Source: Naegleria lovaniensis (Eukaryota; Heterolobosea; Eutetramitea; Acrasida; Naegleriidae). Taken from it: a stretch of DNA of 64,000 nucleotides. Positions 47,797 through 60,755 of the stretch are shown piece after piece. Position numbers and translations under genes: made by a program. The notes under the pieces are model-generated. The model searched no databases. It was not told the origin of the DNA and saw only the letters and a program-made list of their open reading frames with translations. Location: positions 248,001 to 312,000 of the forward strand of contig NW_025407831.1 of the NCBI RefSeq assembly GCF_003324165.1. Reading direction: 5' to 3'. How positions within the stretch are numbered: the stretch's first letter is position 1; the number at the start of each line of letters is the position of its first letter.

Positions 47797-48324
47797 ATGT
47801 CCAAACCTCACAACAACTCTCAAGTACACTCCGTGCTCTTTGTTTGTTTGGGAAATATATGTCGATCACCAATGGCAGAAATTATCATGAAATGTCTTGT
47901 TAAAGAGAAAAATCTTCATCATTTGTGGTACATTGATAGTGCAGGAACAGCATCCTATCATTCTGGAGATGCTCCCGATGAAAGAACTTTACAAACATGT
48001 CAAAAACATTATCCATGGTTTGATGCATCGGAATTACAAGCTCGACAAATACAAACAAGTGATTTTGAACGATTTGATTATATTCTAGTGATGGATGAAA
48101 GTAATTTGAGAAATGTGGAGAATTTAAAAAACAAGAAAAAACATCAAACAGATAAAGCAATTGTGAAATTATTGGGATATTATGATCCTGTCAAACAGAA
48201 TTCCATTGTTGAAGATCCCTATTATGGTGGAATGGATGGATTTCAAAATAATTTTCAACAAATTAAACGATCCTTGGAGAATTTCATTCATTTGGTACAT
48301 GAACAGAAGGAAACAACAAATTAA
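47797..48324 (+). CDS. Low-molecular-weight protein tyrosine phosphatase
   Basis: Cytosolic cysteine phosphatase acting on phosphotyrosine. The start at 47797 (MSKPHNNSQ) gives about 175 residues, near the usual 155-165. The P-loop CLGNICRSP (C-x5-R-S) lies near residue 18, then DSAGTASYHSGDAPDERT, another family block. The general-acid Asp is in VEDPYYGG near residue 140, including the two Tyr often phosphorylated in this family. All catalytic residues are present and there is no intron. The 5' flank overlaps no coding gene but abuts a Rho pseudogene fragment. Confidence 0.95.
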   Translation: MSKPHNNSQVHSVLFVCLGNICRSPMAEIIMKCLVKEKNLHHLWYIDSAGTASYHSGDAPDERTLQTCQKHYPWFDASELQARQIQTSDFERFDYILVMDESNLRNVENLKNKKKHQTDKAIVKLLGYYDPVKQNSIVEDPYYGGMDGFQNNFQQIKRSLENFIHLVHEQKETTN

Positions 48325-48399
48325 AGTATTGATTTAAAATTCATTGAATGACTAGAACAATGTGGTAGAACGTGTTGAAAAAATGTTTTAAACAATGTT

Positions 48400-50082
48400 T
48401 TATAATTGATAATATTCCATCATTGGTTTTGCAATCACATTTAACAAAAATCTCAATACATTCCAAGGTAATCTTCTCATAAAACTCACATGTCGATTAT
48501 AGAATGCACTATATTCCACACATGGAACACATCCTCGATTCATTTTAAATTTAGAAGCACCACTGGATTGATTAAAGAATGCATTTTCTTGTTGAGCTTG
48601 TTTCAATAAAAGAGCAGAGAGTAATCGATAGAGTGGAATGGATTTTTGATCCAATGTGGTTCTATATCCTAAAATGGGGCATGTCATGATACGAATATTG
48701 GATGTATTCTTTGAAGTGGTGATGGGATTGGTGGTGGTGGTATTCAGAGTGGTATTCAGAGTGGTATTCAGAGTGGTATTCAGAGTGGTATTCAGAGTGG
48801 TGGTGCCATTCATGTCATGCATTCTACTACTACTACTGCCATGACTACTAATAGTAGCAGTAGTAACATTTCTCAACAATGGAACATGTTGAATGGCATT
48901 TCTTGGAAATGATTTGATGAAATATCCAATCACTCCATCAATACATTGAGTTTCTCTATTATATAAACACTTGTATTGAATAATATTATTTGAAAGTGTT
49001 TCATAAATAAATGTAGGTGTGAATTTGATATTACATTCTGAATACTTTCCAATATATAACATGTTATAAATGTCAACTATTTGATGAATCCATGGATGAT
49101 AGGAGATTTGGTGGTCATCATTCTTGGAATTATGAGTATCATCATAATTTTCAATGACTTTTAATAAATCTTGATTGGAATAAATATCATAGACCTGTTT
49201 TGTAAATTTAGAAAGTAATTTTCGATCATCCTTAACATCTCTCTTTTTGAGAAAAAGTTGATCATTTCCATGTTCATTGACATGACAATTCAATACATAG
49301 ATCATTCTTGATGGTATGGATTGATAACCAATGTCATTCAGAGTTTGTAATATGGTTGAATAGATGCTCAAAGATCTCATCATTAATACATGTTGTGGAT
49401 ATTGTGCTATTAAATAACATGTTAATTCTCGATACATGTCCAATCGAGAGTATAAGTCTCCATCGTATAAATTGGTAGATAACATTAAATTTCCAATAAT
49501 AATCACTTGATCCAATTTTGTATATTCTAACAATTTACTAAATAGATCAATAACTCTTTCTACACCATAAATAATATACTTGTTAATTTCATGATCATTA
49601 ATATACAATTCTGCTCGACCATAGGAAATGTAGTGATGATAGGGTGAAAGTGTGAAAATATTATATCCATCTTGGTGATGAATGTGACCAGAATTAATAG
49701 TGATTGGAATGATTCCAATACATGTTTTGTGGTGAGGGTGGTGTTCAAATTCGTGATTGAGTGTGGTGGTATTAGTAGTAGTAATATTCATAGTGGTATT
49801 CTCTTCATTCATAGTATTTGAATGTTCGACATTATTACCTATATACACTTTAATAAATTTCATTTGTGTGGATGATACGTGAATATTTTCAATACATTGT
49901 TGAAGGTGTGAATGATATTTTGAATACATGTGAATGAAATCCTTCTCGAGGATGGGATGATCATTGTTGGAAAGGTTGGACACAATTTCAAAGTCATAGA
50001 GACGGGGCATTTTTTTTTCAATGGATGAACAAAAGGTTACAAACAACACGGCTTGTAAAAGTCGTTGACTAAGGGTAACCAT
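48400..50082 (-). CDS. GNAT-like protein of a mainly bacterial type, uncertain
   Basis: 560 residues in one exon. If translation starts at 50082 there is a hydrophobic leader (LLQAVLFVTFCSS); a start at MPRLYDF (about 50010) would remove it. The C-terminal 120 residues read IPLYRLLSALLLKQA, then NQSSGASKFKMNRGC, VEYSAFYNRHV and RRLPWNVLRFLL. This recalls a bacterial family of GNAT-fold proteins with the pattern YRLLSAL, SSGAxxFKRxRG and EYxAVYxRHLP. The recall is from memory and unchecked. The middle holds typical eukaryotic Asn/Thr/His loops, including five copies of NTTL. Function unknown. Divergent from TRM13 with about 120 bp between starts. Confidence 0.5.
   Translation of the reverse strand: MVTLSQRLLQAVLFVTFCSSIEKKMPRLYDFEIVSNLSNNDHPILEKDFIHMYSKYHSHLQQCIENIHVSSTQMKFIKVYIGNNVEHSNTMNEENTTMNITTTNTTTLNHEFEHHPHHKTCIGIIPITINSGHIHHQDGYNIFTLSPYHHYISYGRAELYINDHEINKYIIYGVERVIDLFSKLLEYTKLDQVIIIGNLMLSTNLYDGDLYSRLDMYRELTCYLIAQYPQHVLMMRSLSIYSTILQTLNDIGYQSIPSRMIYVLNCHVNEHGNDQLFLKKRDVKDDRKLLSKFTKQVYDIYSNQDLLKVIENYDDTHNSKNDDHQISYHPWIHQIVDIYNMLYIGKYSECNIKFTPTFIYETLSNNIIQYKCLYNRETQCIDGVIGYFIKSFPRNAIQHVPLLRNVTTATISSHGSSSSRMHDMNGTTTLNTTLNTTLNTTLNTTLNTTTTNPITTSKNTSNIRIMTCPILGYRTTLDQKSIPLYRLLSALLLKQAQQENAFFNQSSGASKFKMNRGCVPCVEYSAFYNRHVSFMRRLPWNVLRFLLNVIAKPMMEYYQL
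48739..48798 (-). repeat. 12-bp minisatellite, five perfect copies, coding NTTL
   Basis: GGTATTCAGAGT is repeated exactly five times in tandem. As the unit is 12 bp it keeps the frame and adds Asn-Thr-Thr-Leu on the coding strand of the GNAT-like gene. Perfect identity implies recent expansion. Confidence 0.9.
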
Positions 50083-50203
50083 TGTTTGTTACATTCACCA
50101 ATTTGGGGCACCTATTCATTAGACACACAACGGTTTAATTGGGGTTAAATTGACAGCTCTTGAAAAACCTGTTCTCTCTCGATGTTGCACTCGTTTGAAA
50201 AAA

Positions 50204-52046
50204 ATGATTCCACAACAACAACAACAACACACAACAAAATCTTCCAAACGCTCAGCAACACCACCTCCTCCTCCGCCACAACAACAACATCCCACTCAAT
50301 GCCATTTCTATGTGAAACAAAAACATCGATTCTGTAAGAGAGAACGTGCACCGAATAGCCTCTATTGTCATACTCATACCATTTTTGAACATGATTCAAA
50401 TCTCAATTCTTTGACACTCGAAACCACGACGACTATGACTACTACGACTATGACTGCTACGACTATGACTACTATGACGACTTGTCTTCCACAAATTCCG
50501 AATGATCATTCTCAACCATCATCATTAAAAAGAGTTCCATGTCCCATTGATCCTTCTCATAGTGTTTATGAATATCGATTGAAAAAACATTTAAAAATTT
50601 GTAACAAATCTCTCTCTCAAAATCGAATGATGCAACAACCCTATTATTGTCCATCGATTCATTACAATTATTTAAAAAAGAATCATACACAAGATTTAAA
50701 TATTTTGTATCATAATCCACAAGATTTAAAGAATAATGATACAAACAAAGATCTTTACAAGAATGATCGTATGATTTCATTCCAAACCATTGGTGATCTC
50801 GTTAAAAATCATTCTGAATATTTTAAAAATTTAATTTCTAAAATTAATCATTTATATGATCATCAATTACAAATCAAAACAATCATTCAAGATCACATGA
50901 ATGAAAATTATAACTTTTTAAGTGATGACGAAGAGTTTAGAGAAAAACATCACAAACAACACTGTTCTATTATTTATAATATTGAACATGCACATTGTCT
51001 TTCGAATGATTTTGATTATATTGAATTTGGATGTGGAAAAGGAACATTGAGTTATTGTGTGAGAAGAGCCTTAATTGCTCAAAGGAGAGAGATCACAATG
51101 TGCAACTCGAGTTCAAATTTTAATAATTACTGCAGAAACTCTAGTCATACTTCTCATGAGAGTAATAATATGGTCATTTCTAATCAAACTTTTATATTAA
51201 TTGATCGAGAAAATCAAAGAAGAAAAGTTGATAATTTTATTAAATATGGTACTCGATTACATAACAATAAGAATCAACCACAAGATGGAATGCTCGCCAC
51301 AGAGATTGTTCATGTTGAAAGAATTCTTGCAGATATTGGAGATTTAGATTTATCAAGAGTGAAATGTTTGAATGTTCTGAAAGTTCTGAAATCTCTTCAA
51401 GTTCAACCATTATGACTACTACTACTAGTAACAATACTACATTGAATATGACTACTACTACTACTACTCCTTCAATGAATACTTCAAGTAACAATACTAC
51501 TACTCCTTCAATGAATACTACTACTACTACTCCAATGAATACTCCGTTGAATATGACAAGCACTTCATCAAATACTACTACTACTACTCACTACACAATA
51601 GATCAACCATTTCCATATCAAAACACTTGTGTGGAATTGCAACAGATTTAACATTATGTTGTTTACACTCTCTCAATACATTAATTCCTCACAAAAATAA
51701 GGGTATATTCATTGCATTGTGTTGTCATCACAAGTGTACTTTTGATGGTTATATTAACAAACAATTTCTCTTTGAATGTGGAATTAATGAAATTGATTTT
51801 AAAGTAATGACTTTATTAACATCGTTTGCAACATGTCAATTCTCAAAGTTATCAAATAAGAATACAAGTGAAGAATATGGATTGTCTGATGAAGAAAAAG
51901 AAACGATTGGATTGAAATGTAAGAGAATTTTAGATGTTGGAAGAATGGAATTTTTAAAATCGACCCAACAGTATGAACATGTGAAATTAATTTATTATTG
52001 TCAGAAAGATGTGACTTTGGAGAATTGTATGCTTGTAGCTTATTGA
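50204..52046 (+). CDS. TRMT13: tRNA 2'-O-methyltransferase TRM13 (TRMT13)
   Basis: Methylates the 2'-OH at position 4 of the tRNA acceptor stem. Start at 50204 (MIPQQQQQH). Zinc sites in family order: CHFYVKQKHRFCKRERAPNS...YCHTH (CCCH type), then a CHHC finger CPIDPSHSVYEYRLKKHLKIC. The SAM site is FGCGKGTLSY and FILIDRENQRRK. The block ISKHLCGIATDLTLCC (family IGKHLCGxATDLxLRC) is reached only after two -1 steps within 51370-51620, where a Thr/Asn-rich insert of about 65 residues is coded by ACT/AAT repeats. CCHHKC and GRMEFLKSTQQYEHVKLIYYC close the protein. Conserved sites on both sides of the repeat argue for a working gene with base losses in the assembly. Confidence 0.9.
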
Positions 52047-52336
52047 GTGTGGTTGTGTTGTTGTTGTTGTTGTTGATTGACTTGAGAGTATGAATATGCT
52101 ACATGAAGTAGTGGGGCTATTATTGAGAGGGAGAATTGTAGTGGCCCAGAGAGAGAATGATAAATTGTCGTTTAGTATGGTTCGGCACCAAAACAATCCG
52201 AATAAAGTTCGTTGCATCCAAATCTTTCAACTGTCAATCATTTTAAAAAAATTATTCATCACCAACACACACCAATGATATCAAGTCCAACAACAACAAC
52301 TCAACAACTGTAATTATCATATCAAACAATACCAAA
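52047..52336. other. Intergenic stretch
   Basis: About 290 bp between TRM13 and the CH-filamin-IQGAP gene, with a TTG run after the TRM13 stop and CAA/CCA-rich DNA before the next ATG. Nothing else seen. Confidence 0.4.
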
Positions 52337-55300
52337 ATGAACGAACAAATGTCTACATTAGAAAAGAGAGCCCTTGATTTAATGTTGAGAATTGAAGAGG
52401 CTCGTCAGTGGATTCAATACATGATATCGATTCACTCGAATAATAATAACAACTATCAACCAACAACCTATCACTCCAACAACCAACAACACACACTTTG
52501 AGCACAAGATCCATCATCACCAATGGTACGACCAATTACACTCCAACATCCTCCCAACCACAAGAGAACTCCGAGTTCATTAGTCCAAACCTATCTTCGA
52601 TCCATAAGAATAATAATGCCAATAATAATGCCAATAACAACACCAATATGACAACAACACTCTTCCATCCAAACAACAGCAACAACAACAACTCATTCTC
52701 TCCCAATGTACTCTCATTTGCCAATTATTTACGTGATGGTGTCATTCTTGCTCAATTAGGTAAAATTCTTTCTCCTTCTTCAGTCACTAAAATTCATCAA
52801 CACAAAAAGGGAAGTCTCTTACAAATATTAGCCATAGAGAATATGAATCAATTTTTCAAAGCATGTCATGATATTGGATTTCCAAATGGATACATTTTTC
52901 AAATCAATGATTTATGGGAATATAAAAATATATTCAAAGTTGTGCAATCCATTCATTCCTTATCATTATATTTGAGTAGTAGAAGATTTGGATTTGAAGG
53001 TATAAAATCATTGAATTCATCATTATTGAATAATAATAGTAACAGTGACAGTGCTAATACTATCATTCATAATAATAATATCATTCATAATAATAATAGC
53101 AATGACAGGGTGAATGTTGACATGCACTCCATTCTCAATTATACCTATGAAGATGTTCAAATTAACATGGAACATTTAGAGAAATTGAATGATGTGAGAC
53201 AATATTCATCATCCTTACTGTTAAGTATGATGAGTAAATTCAATACCACTAGTAGTAGTAGCAGTAATAATAATCATACTGATGAAAACAGTTCAAGTCC
53301 ACAACCATTGAGTAATTCCAAGTTATCGACAACAACCAAGATGAATCCAAGAACAACAACATGGACAACCCAATCTCAACCCTTGTCATCCCAACCCTTG
53401 TCATCCACAACTTTAATTACGACGACCACAACAACAACAAGTATACCAACGACTACCACTTCAAGTATTCCAACAACAACACCATCATCACAACAACAAC
53501 AACAACCATCATCATCATCACTACTCCTCACCTCCTCAATAACCACCAATCATCATCACCTTAATACATCCACTTCTCAACGCTCATCATCATCACAACA
53601 ACATCCAATCAACACACTACTACTACGATCTTCAACACTCTCTCCAATGATGGATGATGATGATCAAACAAGTCATTGTTCAAGTCAATCCACATCTTCT
53701 TCACTCTCTGCCATTTCACCCTATACAGTAGATATTGATATGTGTTGTATTGATGAACATTATGGATGTGGAAATGTTTTATTGAAACTACAACAACAAC
53801 AACAACCACCACAACAACAACTTGGAACCAAACTCACATTGAATACTAGTACAAGTTCTACTCCTCTCTCATCTTGTTTTCATGCAGGTCAACAATATGA
53901 ATTTCGAATTATTGCCAAAGATGCTGAAGGAGAGAGAATTGAAATGGGTGGAGAGACATTTATTGTGAAATTATTTTATAATTATGTATGGAGTGGTCAT
54001 ACTAGTAATAGTAGTGCCAGTATTGGACATGTTCATAGTAGCAGTGGTAGTAGTGCCAATACTGGACATGGTCATGTTAATCATTCTACCACAATGGATT
54101 ATATTGAATCCATCTTCTCAGAAATGAGTCAACTCTTGGATCATAATGATGGTCATGATGTGGAAATCAACCCTTGTACTAATAACAACAATACTACTAC
54201 TATTGGTACTACTACTACTTGTGAGAATGAATCATCAAAAATCTATACTCCTACAATGATGAATGATCCAATCTTCCAAAAATCTCAACAACGTTCAACA
54301 GGATGAGAAGTGCAAGTAGAATTGGAACAATGAGTCCAACCACCACCACATTTTCACCACGAAAATCATTCCGTTTGAATCATTCCACAACGAATAATTC
54401 TTCTCAAAATTTGAACAATTCTGGAATATTACCTACCACTACTACTACGAGTAATACCATGAACAAGTTAGTCATTGAAGGAAAAGTAGAGGATTTACAC
54501 AATGGTTTCTATCATGTCACATTCACACCTACCAAATCTGGAATGTATTCACTTGAAATTTATTTAGCAACTGATACATCGATGATGGATGAGAATCAGT
54601 CTCATCATCAAATTCATCTCCTCAATTATCCATACCATCCCATAGCAATGGTACTACTACTACGACTACTACTCACATGAATAGCACGACTACTACTACC
54701 ACAAATACCACCACAAATACCACCACAAATACCACTCCAACAACGAATCCAATCACTACCACCACAAATACCACTACCACTCCAACTTGTTTACATCTTC
54801 TCAAATTATGTCCTCTCTCTATTCATGTTCAATCAAGTCCATATTCAGATCCATCGAATTGTTTGATTTATGGTCGAGGTATTGATACGAGTGTGGCAGG
54901 TGTGGAGTCTGTATTTTATTTATTTTCAAGAGATGAATTTGGAAATCGAGGATTAGGAAATGAACTATTTAATGCTCAATTGGAATTTATAGGTCAGACT
55001 GAACATTTAATGATGAATGAGAATACTATCAATACTATGAATACTACTACTATTATGAATAATAATACTACAATTGACAATACTACTACAATGAATACTA
55101 CTGACAACACTACTACTACAATGAATACTACTACTACTACTGCTACTTCTATCCACACGACAACACACATTTCATGTCAATGTACAGATTTTCAAAATGG
55201 TATCTATGAATTTAAATATTCATGTCCAGTGAGTGGTTCCTATCGATTGACTCTTTCACTCCTTCAGAGACAACAATTCATTCCAGTGAAAATACGAACC

Positions 55301-58300
55301 ATTCGATCCTCTACGTGTGCACTACTGACAACAGTACAAACACCCTCCTCTTCACTTGCAGAATCACATGTGCCATCACCTCGTAGTCTGACTCTTCGAA
55401 GACCACAACAACAACCAAAACATTTTAATAGTGATGGTTCTATTGGTGAATATTTAAATTGCAATGATATCAAAGGTGAGAGTAGTGGTGGTGATCATGA
55501 CGATGATACTATCATCATCCATACCAATACAACAACAACCAATATTGAAAGTGTCATTCAAGATCATGCCATTGTACTTGTTAAAGATTTAGGACAAAGT
55601 GATGCTAGCAAGTGTGAAATTATTACTCCCATTCAATCCTTGTATAGAGCTCATTCTGAAATTCAATCTTTTATCATTCAAGCAAGAGATAAACATGGTA
55701 ATAAGAGATCTTCGGGAGGTGAATTATTCAAAGCATTTTTGATTGATCAATTATTATTGTGGTCAACAACAACAACAACATTGAATGATCCATCATCATT
55801 GTTACAACAACAATTACCACAACAACAACAACAACCATATCAATTACCACTTGAATTATTTGATCACAATGATGGAACCTATGAAGTAACATTTAATATT
55901 TCACATGCATCACGCTATGAACTAGTTGTATATTTGCATGATCATGTCGTGTATAAGAAGAGTATCATGGTGGTTGATAGTGGTCATTTAGATCCTACTC
56001 AATGTAAACTCATAACAGTGAATAATAAGAATGATAAGAATGATAAGAATGACCATACTACTACTACTACTTCTATTACTACTACTACTGCAGGTCAATC
56101 TCTCGATTTCATGATTGAATTATGTGATGAATTTGGAAATACACTCATTCAAAATGATATGGATTATAGTGGATGTTTTAGTGTCGTGTTGACATCCAAG
56201 ACCACTCTCGAACAATACGATCATTCAGATTTGAAGAATTGGTGTTCCATGAAATGCACTCAACTCGATACTTGTCATGTTCAAATTTCACTCACATGTA
56301 CACTTGCTGATCTTTATACTATGGAAGTTTTTTATTCTGAACAAGAAGAAGAAGAAGAACATGAGAATATTCATCATGCTGAACAAGTCAGCACAAGGAT
56401 CACTACTACTGCTGCTACTAGTACGACCACTGCTACTACTACTACTACTACTACTACTACAACTAGTTCGACAACAAATAGAATTCATTCCTTTCAAAGA
56501 TACACGATTCAAGGATTCCCATGTGATTTGACCATTCTACCTTCTCATTCCATTCATGACATTCAATTATCAGGTGAATGTTTGAAATGTTGTATTCAAA
56601 ATGAGAAATCAACCTTTCAAATGATTTTGAAAGATGTTTATGGAAATATTACCACATGTTGTTCATCATCCATGACAAGATCAGCAACAACAATGAGTAC
56701 TACTACTCATGATCATTCGAATATACTTCATGTTGAATTAGTGAATGATCACAAAAAGCAACAACAAGAGAATGACAGCATTTTGACCAATTCCAATAAT
56801 TCTAATAATACTAATAATAATACTAATAATACGAATACCAATACCAATAATACCAATACTACTGCTACTACCATTCTACCTGTTCAATCTATTGAATGTA
56901 TCATGGATGGTACCATTCCATCATCTGGAATTTCCAACAAGATTCTACCAATACCATCTCATCAGGGATATTATCTTGTTCATTTCACACCTACTCATTC
57001 TGGAACATTTAATATTATGGTTACGATTGGAAGAGAAGGTGAATCATCATCGAACCATAGTATTCTTGTATCATCGATATTTATTCAACCACCTATTCAT
57101 GTACCAAGTATGAATGATGATGAAAAAACAGGAATGACATTTGGTAGGACCAATGATCATGATAATAATAATACTAGTAATAATAGTAGTCTAGATCATG
57201 ATAATAATGATCATAACATAGTAATAATAATCGTTATAATGATAGTCATAAGAACAACAATAGTAGTAATATTAGTAGTAATAACAATAGTAGTAATAAT
57301 AATAGTAGTAATAACAATAATAGTAGTAATAATAATAACTCATCCATGAATCATTCTCTACCACACCTCTCCATGAATTCTTCACCTCTATTATTGTCCT
57401 TTTCAGATCGTGATTTATTAGTGAGTATATGTTCAGCACTCTCTCTTGAACATGAAGATGATTCATTGAATGAAGAAATGAATGTATTACGTGATCAATT
57501 AGTGAAACAAATCAAGAATAATACTCGAATTGAAAAACAAGTGAGAGATATTGAACGAAGAATACAACTCTTACTTTATAATCAAGTGAAAATGGATCAA
57601 TTATTACAAACGAAGGGAGGATTGGTGAGATTTATCATTTCAAGAAAGAGATCAAGTGGTTATGAGAGTGGTGGTGGTATGAGAGTGGTGGTGGTGGTGG
57701 CATGACGAATCGTCCAATGATCCATCCAATTACTACTACTTCTGCTACTTCTACGATTCTCAATTCTTCTTCTTCTTCACAACAGACAAGTTTGGATCCC
57801 TATGCAAAAACGTTATCTCAACACCACGAGACGTCTGGTGGTAGTCTTCATATTACCAACTCTACCAACACAGTAACTGGTAGTAAAAATAATTATACTA
57901 TCAACACTCACAACACCAACAATACTCCCAACACCCCCAACACCAACACCAACAACACCCCCAACAACACCACTCTACTCTCCCAAGACCAACCTGGTTC
58001 ATGTATTACTCTCTTCTATTCTCATTTATTTTACATTTTACAAACAGAACCCATTTATTTGAGTCGTCTCTTGTACATGGTCCCTTCCGACAAATTAGAT
58101 ACATTTTTAGAATCGGTCATTCTCTCCCTGTATGGGTATGCCTTTAGTGCACGTGAAGAATATTTATTATTGAAATTATTTAATCATACATTACAAATGG
58201 AATTGGATCAATCCTCAAAAGTGAGTTCCTTTCTCTCTTCCAATCCTGTATTGCCCAAAATGATACTCACCTATGGTCGTCGTATTGAAGGTAAACGATT

Positions 58301-59869
58301 CTTGCAGAAATATATTTTTGAACCACACATTGCACCTCTCTTGGAAGATTCAGATTTGACACTCGAATTGAATGCCATTAAAATATTGAAAGAACACATT
58401 TCCAAACAAGAAGTTGAGACTGGTGTCAAGTGTGGTATTAATTTACGTGAAATTACCTATGAAAAGGCCATGCAACATGATTTTATTCGACGTATCGTTG
58501 AGAATCGTGTTCGTAAATTGAGTGACATTTGTTCCAATGTGTTACGAGGTTTGTGTGAACATGTGCAACACGTGCCATATGGACTTCGATGGATTTCAAA
58601 ACAATTTAATACTCTTTTAGAAGAACAAGTTCCACACTCGACACCCATTCAACGTGCCAGTGTGATTGGATATTTAATTTATTATCGATTTTGTAATCCT
58701 TCCATTGTGGCGTGTGATGCCTTTTTATTGACTCGAAAAAAGATTTCCTTGTGTATGCGTAACAATTTGGTGAACATTTCCAAAGTATTAACCAATTTAA
58801 CGAATAATGTCTTGTTTGATTCCAAAGTAGAACAACCCATGGTGGTCATGAACAAGTGGATTAAGGATCATCAACAATATTATATGGATCATTTCATTGC
58901 TCCATTGATTGATGTGGAAGATCCTGAGGAGGCTCTTGGCGTTCATCAATATTTGGAATTCACTCAACGAGTCACTCCAACCATTACCATAAGTGTTCAT
59001 GATTTGATTCAAACTCATCAATTATTATGGAAGTTTAGAGATCAAATTTGTGGTGGTGTGAATGGTGTGAATCGTGTGGGTGGTATGAGTGGTACGAGTG
59101 GTGTGGGTATGGGTATGGGTGGTACGGGTGGCACGAGTGGTACGAGTGGTATGGGTACGAATGGTATTGTCAACAATCATGATGGTTCACAAAACCACCA
59201 CCACTCAATGATGGATCCATTGAGAGCTCAATTGAATGTATTGGGAGATCCAACACCCATTCAACATTATATTGCCATGAATTTGACACGATCTTCTTTT
59301 CATACGACAACAACGACGACAACGACGACGACCAATGTTGGGATGACCAATGTTCCTTCTCCTCAACAACAACAACAACAACAACAACGAGAGACTCAAC
59401 GAGAGATTTCATCATCGAGTACTAGTATCAAAGATCTCTTCTCTTCATCACCACCTTCTTCACCATTATTCTCATCTCAGAATAATATACAACCATCCAT
59501 ATCCTCAATTCAATTGAATTCTCTGTCTTCACATCAGACCAGTAGTAGTAGTAGTAGTAGTAATAACAATAGCACCAACAACAATAATCATTCATCATCT
59601 TCCTCTCAACTACTACACATGATGGATGAAATTCAATTGAAACTCATTGTACCACCCTCTCAACTCGATCAATACGAACAAGATTCAACGATTTTAGAAT
59701 CACCTCCATATATTTATGAACGATCCAAGAATAATTTGAGATCCATCATTAGAAATGTGAATTGCGATTTGATTGTGGATTCCATGAGTGAAACCTTACA
59801 CAATTGTGAAGAATATTTCAAGACAAGTATGATGGAAATGACAATGGTAACAACCACGAATGGTTATCC

Positions 59870-59926
<57 letters not shown>

Positions 59927-60755
59927 CAGATTGAATATGGATCATCATCAGACAGCGATGGATCATCACACAACTATGAGTGAAGAAAAGGCAAGAAAAT
60001 TGTTGAACAAAGTACAAGATTTGAAACGAGATTTGATCAAATTAGAAGAATTGAAAATACTAGTCCCCAAAGAAAATATCTCCAAATATAGAAAGTTAAT
60101 CATTGACATTATTAAGGAAGTTCAAAATAAGAAACGTATGAGAGAAAAACAGAGAAGAGAAATTCAAAGATTACAAGATTCTCTCACTCAACTCACAGAT
60201 CACTATCAATTCTTAATTGAGAAAACAAAATCACTTCGAGAATTTATTGATGACTGCAGAAAGAGACAATTTGAATCTGATCTCAAAAAGAAAAAGAAGA
60301 ATAAGATTTACAAATTCACCTACAAACAATTACATGACAAGAATAAGGTGATTCATGAGATGCATCATTTACACAAATCCAAAATGACATTTTATATTTC
60401 CATGAAAGAACCAGGTGTGTTTAGTGTAGAATCGAAATTGGATGGAGATGAAATTACAGTGGGACATTTCACACTGATCATTGATGCACTGTTGGATGCT
60501 CAGGAAAAGGGTCAACATTTATTGAGTGTCGATGAATTGATGAAAGAGTACAACAACCATCATTCACAACAACCGCAACAACAACACCAGCAAAAGAATA
60601 ATGGATCTCCAACCATGACACCTTCATTGGCATCATCGACGGCATCCTCGTCATCCTCTTCTTCGTCATCATTGATCACTACAGCATCAGCAACCACACC
60701 ACGCACGTTGAAGAAGGAGAATCATCTCACCACTCTTCCCCTCGACGAAGCTTGA
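52337..60755 (+). CDS. CH - filamin repeats - IQGAP-type RasGAP multidomain protein
   Basis: Read as one gene of about 2,800 residues across five -1 steps at 52498-52501, 54303-54306, 54677-54680, 57346-57349 and 57702-57705. All lie in Asn/Gln/Thr/Ser- or Gly-coding repeats. Order: a calponin-homology domain split by an Asn/Thr insert (EARQWIQYMI...FANYLRDGVILAQLGKIL); five filamin-type Ig repeats (53880-57040) with the D-x-x-G-N signature (RDEFGNRG, RDKHGNKR, CDEFGNTL, KDVYGN) and closing GxYxVxFTPTxSG (GFYHVTFTPTKSG, GYYLVHFTPTHSG); an IQGAP-type GAP domain (58010-59050; AREEYLLLKLF, VPYGLRWISKQ, YYRFCNPSIVACDAF); and the IQGAP RasGAP_C region (59990-60560; KFTYKQLHDKNKVI). IQGAP GAP domains usually bind Rac/Cdc42 without stimulating hydrolysis. 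CH and filamin parts suggest actin crosslinking. No IQ motif was found. Two or more genes is possible, but domain halves on both sides of a break favour one. Confidence 0.8.
56401..56463 (+). repeat. ACT/ACG trinucleotide tract (poly-Thr)
   Basis: A run of about 20 Thr/Ala codons, mostly ACT, in the filamin region. Like tracts at 55020-55150 and 57140-57330 it codes spacer inside or between Ig repeats. Confidence 0.7.
57160..57345 (+). repeat. AAT/AGT repeat tract preceding a frame change
   Basis: About 185 bp of AATAATAGTAGT-type repeats. In the frame read from upstream they code Ile/Val (VVIIIVV), whereas another frame gives Asn/Ser runs (NNNSSNNNSS), the usual spacer in this genome. The switch at about 57210-57220 therefore probably marks where a base was lost. 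Confidence 0.65.

Noticed and set aside
48739-48798. CRISPR-like regular repeats
   Set aside because: The units are contiguous with no spacers and lie inside a eukaryotic coding frame.
53361-53564. Long Asn/Tyr/Ile frames opposite or beside repeat tracts
   Set aside because: They are shadows of the CAA/ACT repeats in the IQGAP gene and similar tracts, not genes.
52498-57705. Stop and start codons overlapping as NTGA at all five joints of one gene, suggesting termination-reinitiation
   Set aside because: Any TGA stop creates an NTG in the -1 frame, and the surrounding CAA/ACT/AAT repeats have almost no other TG, so the overlap arises by itself. Domain halves on both sides show one protein.
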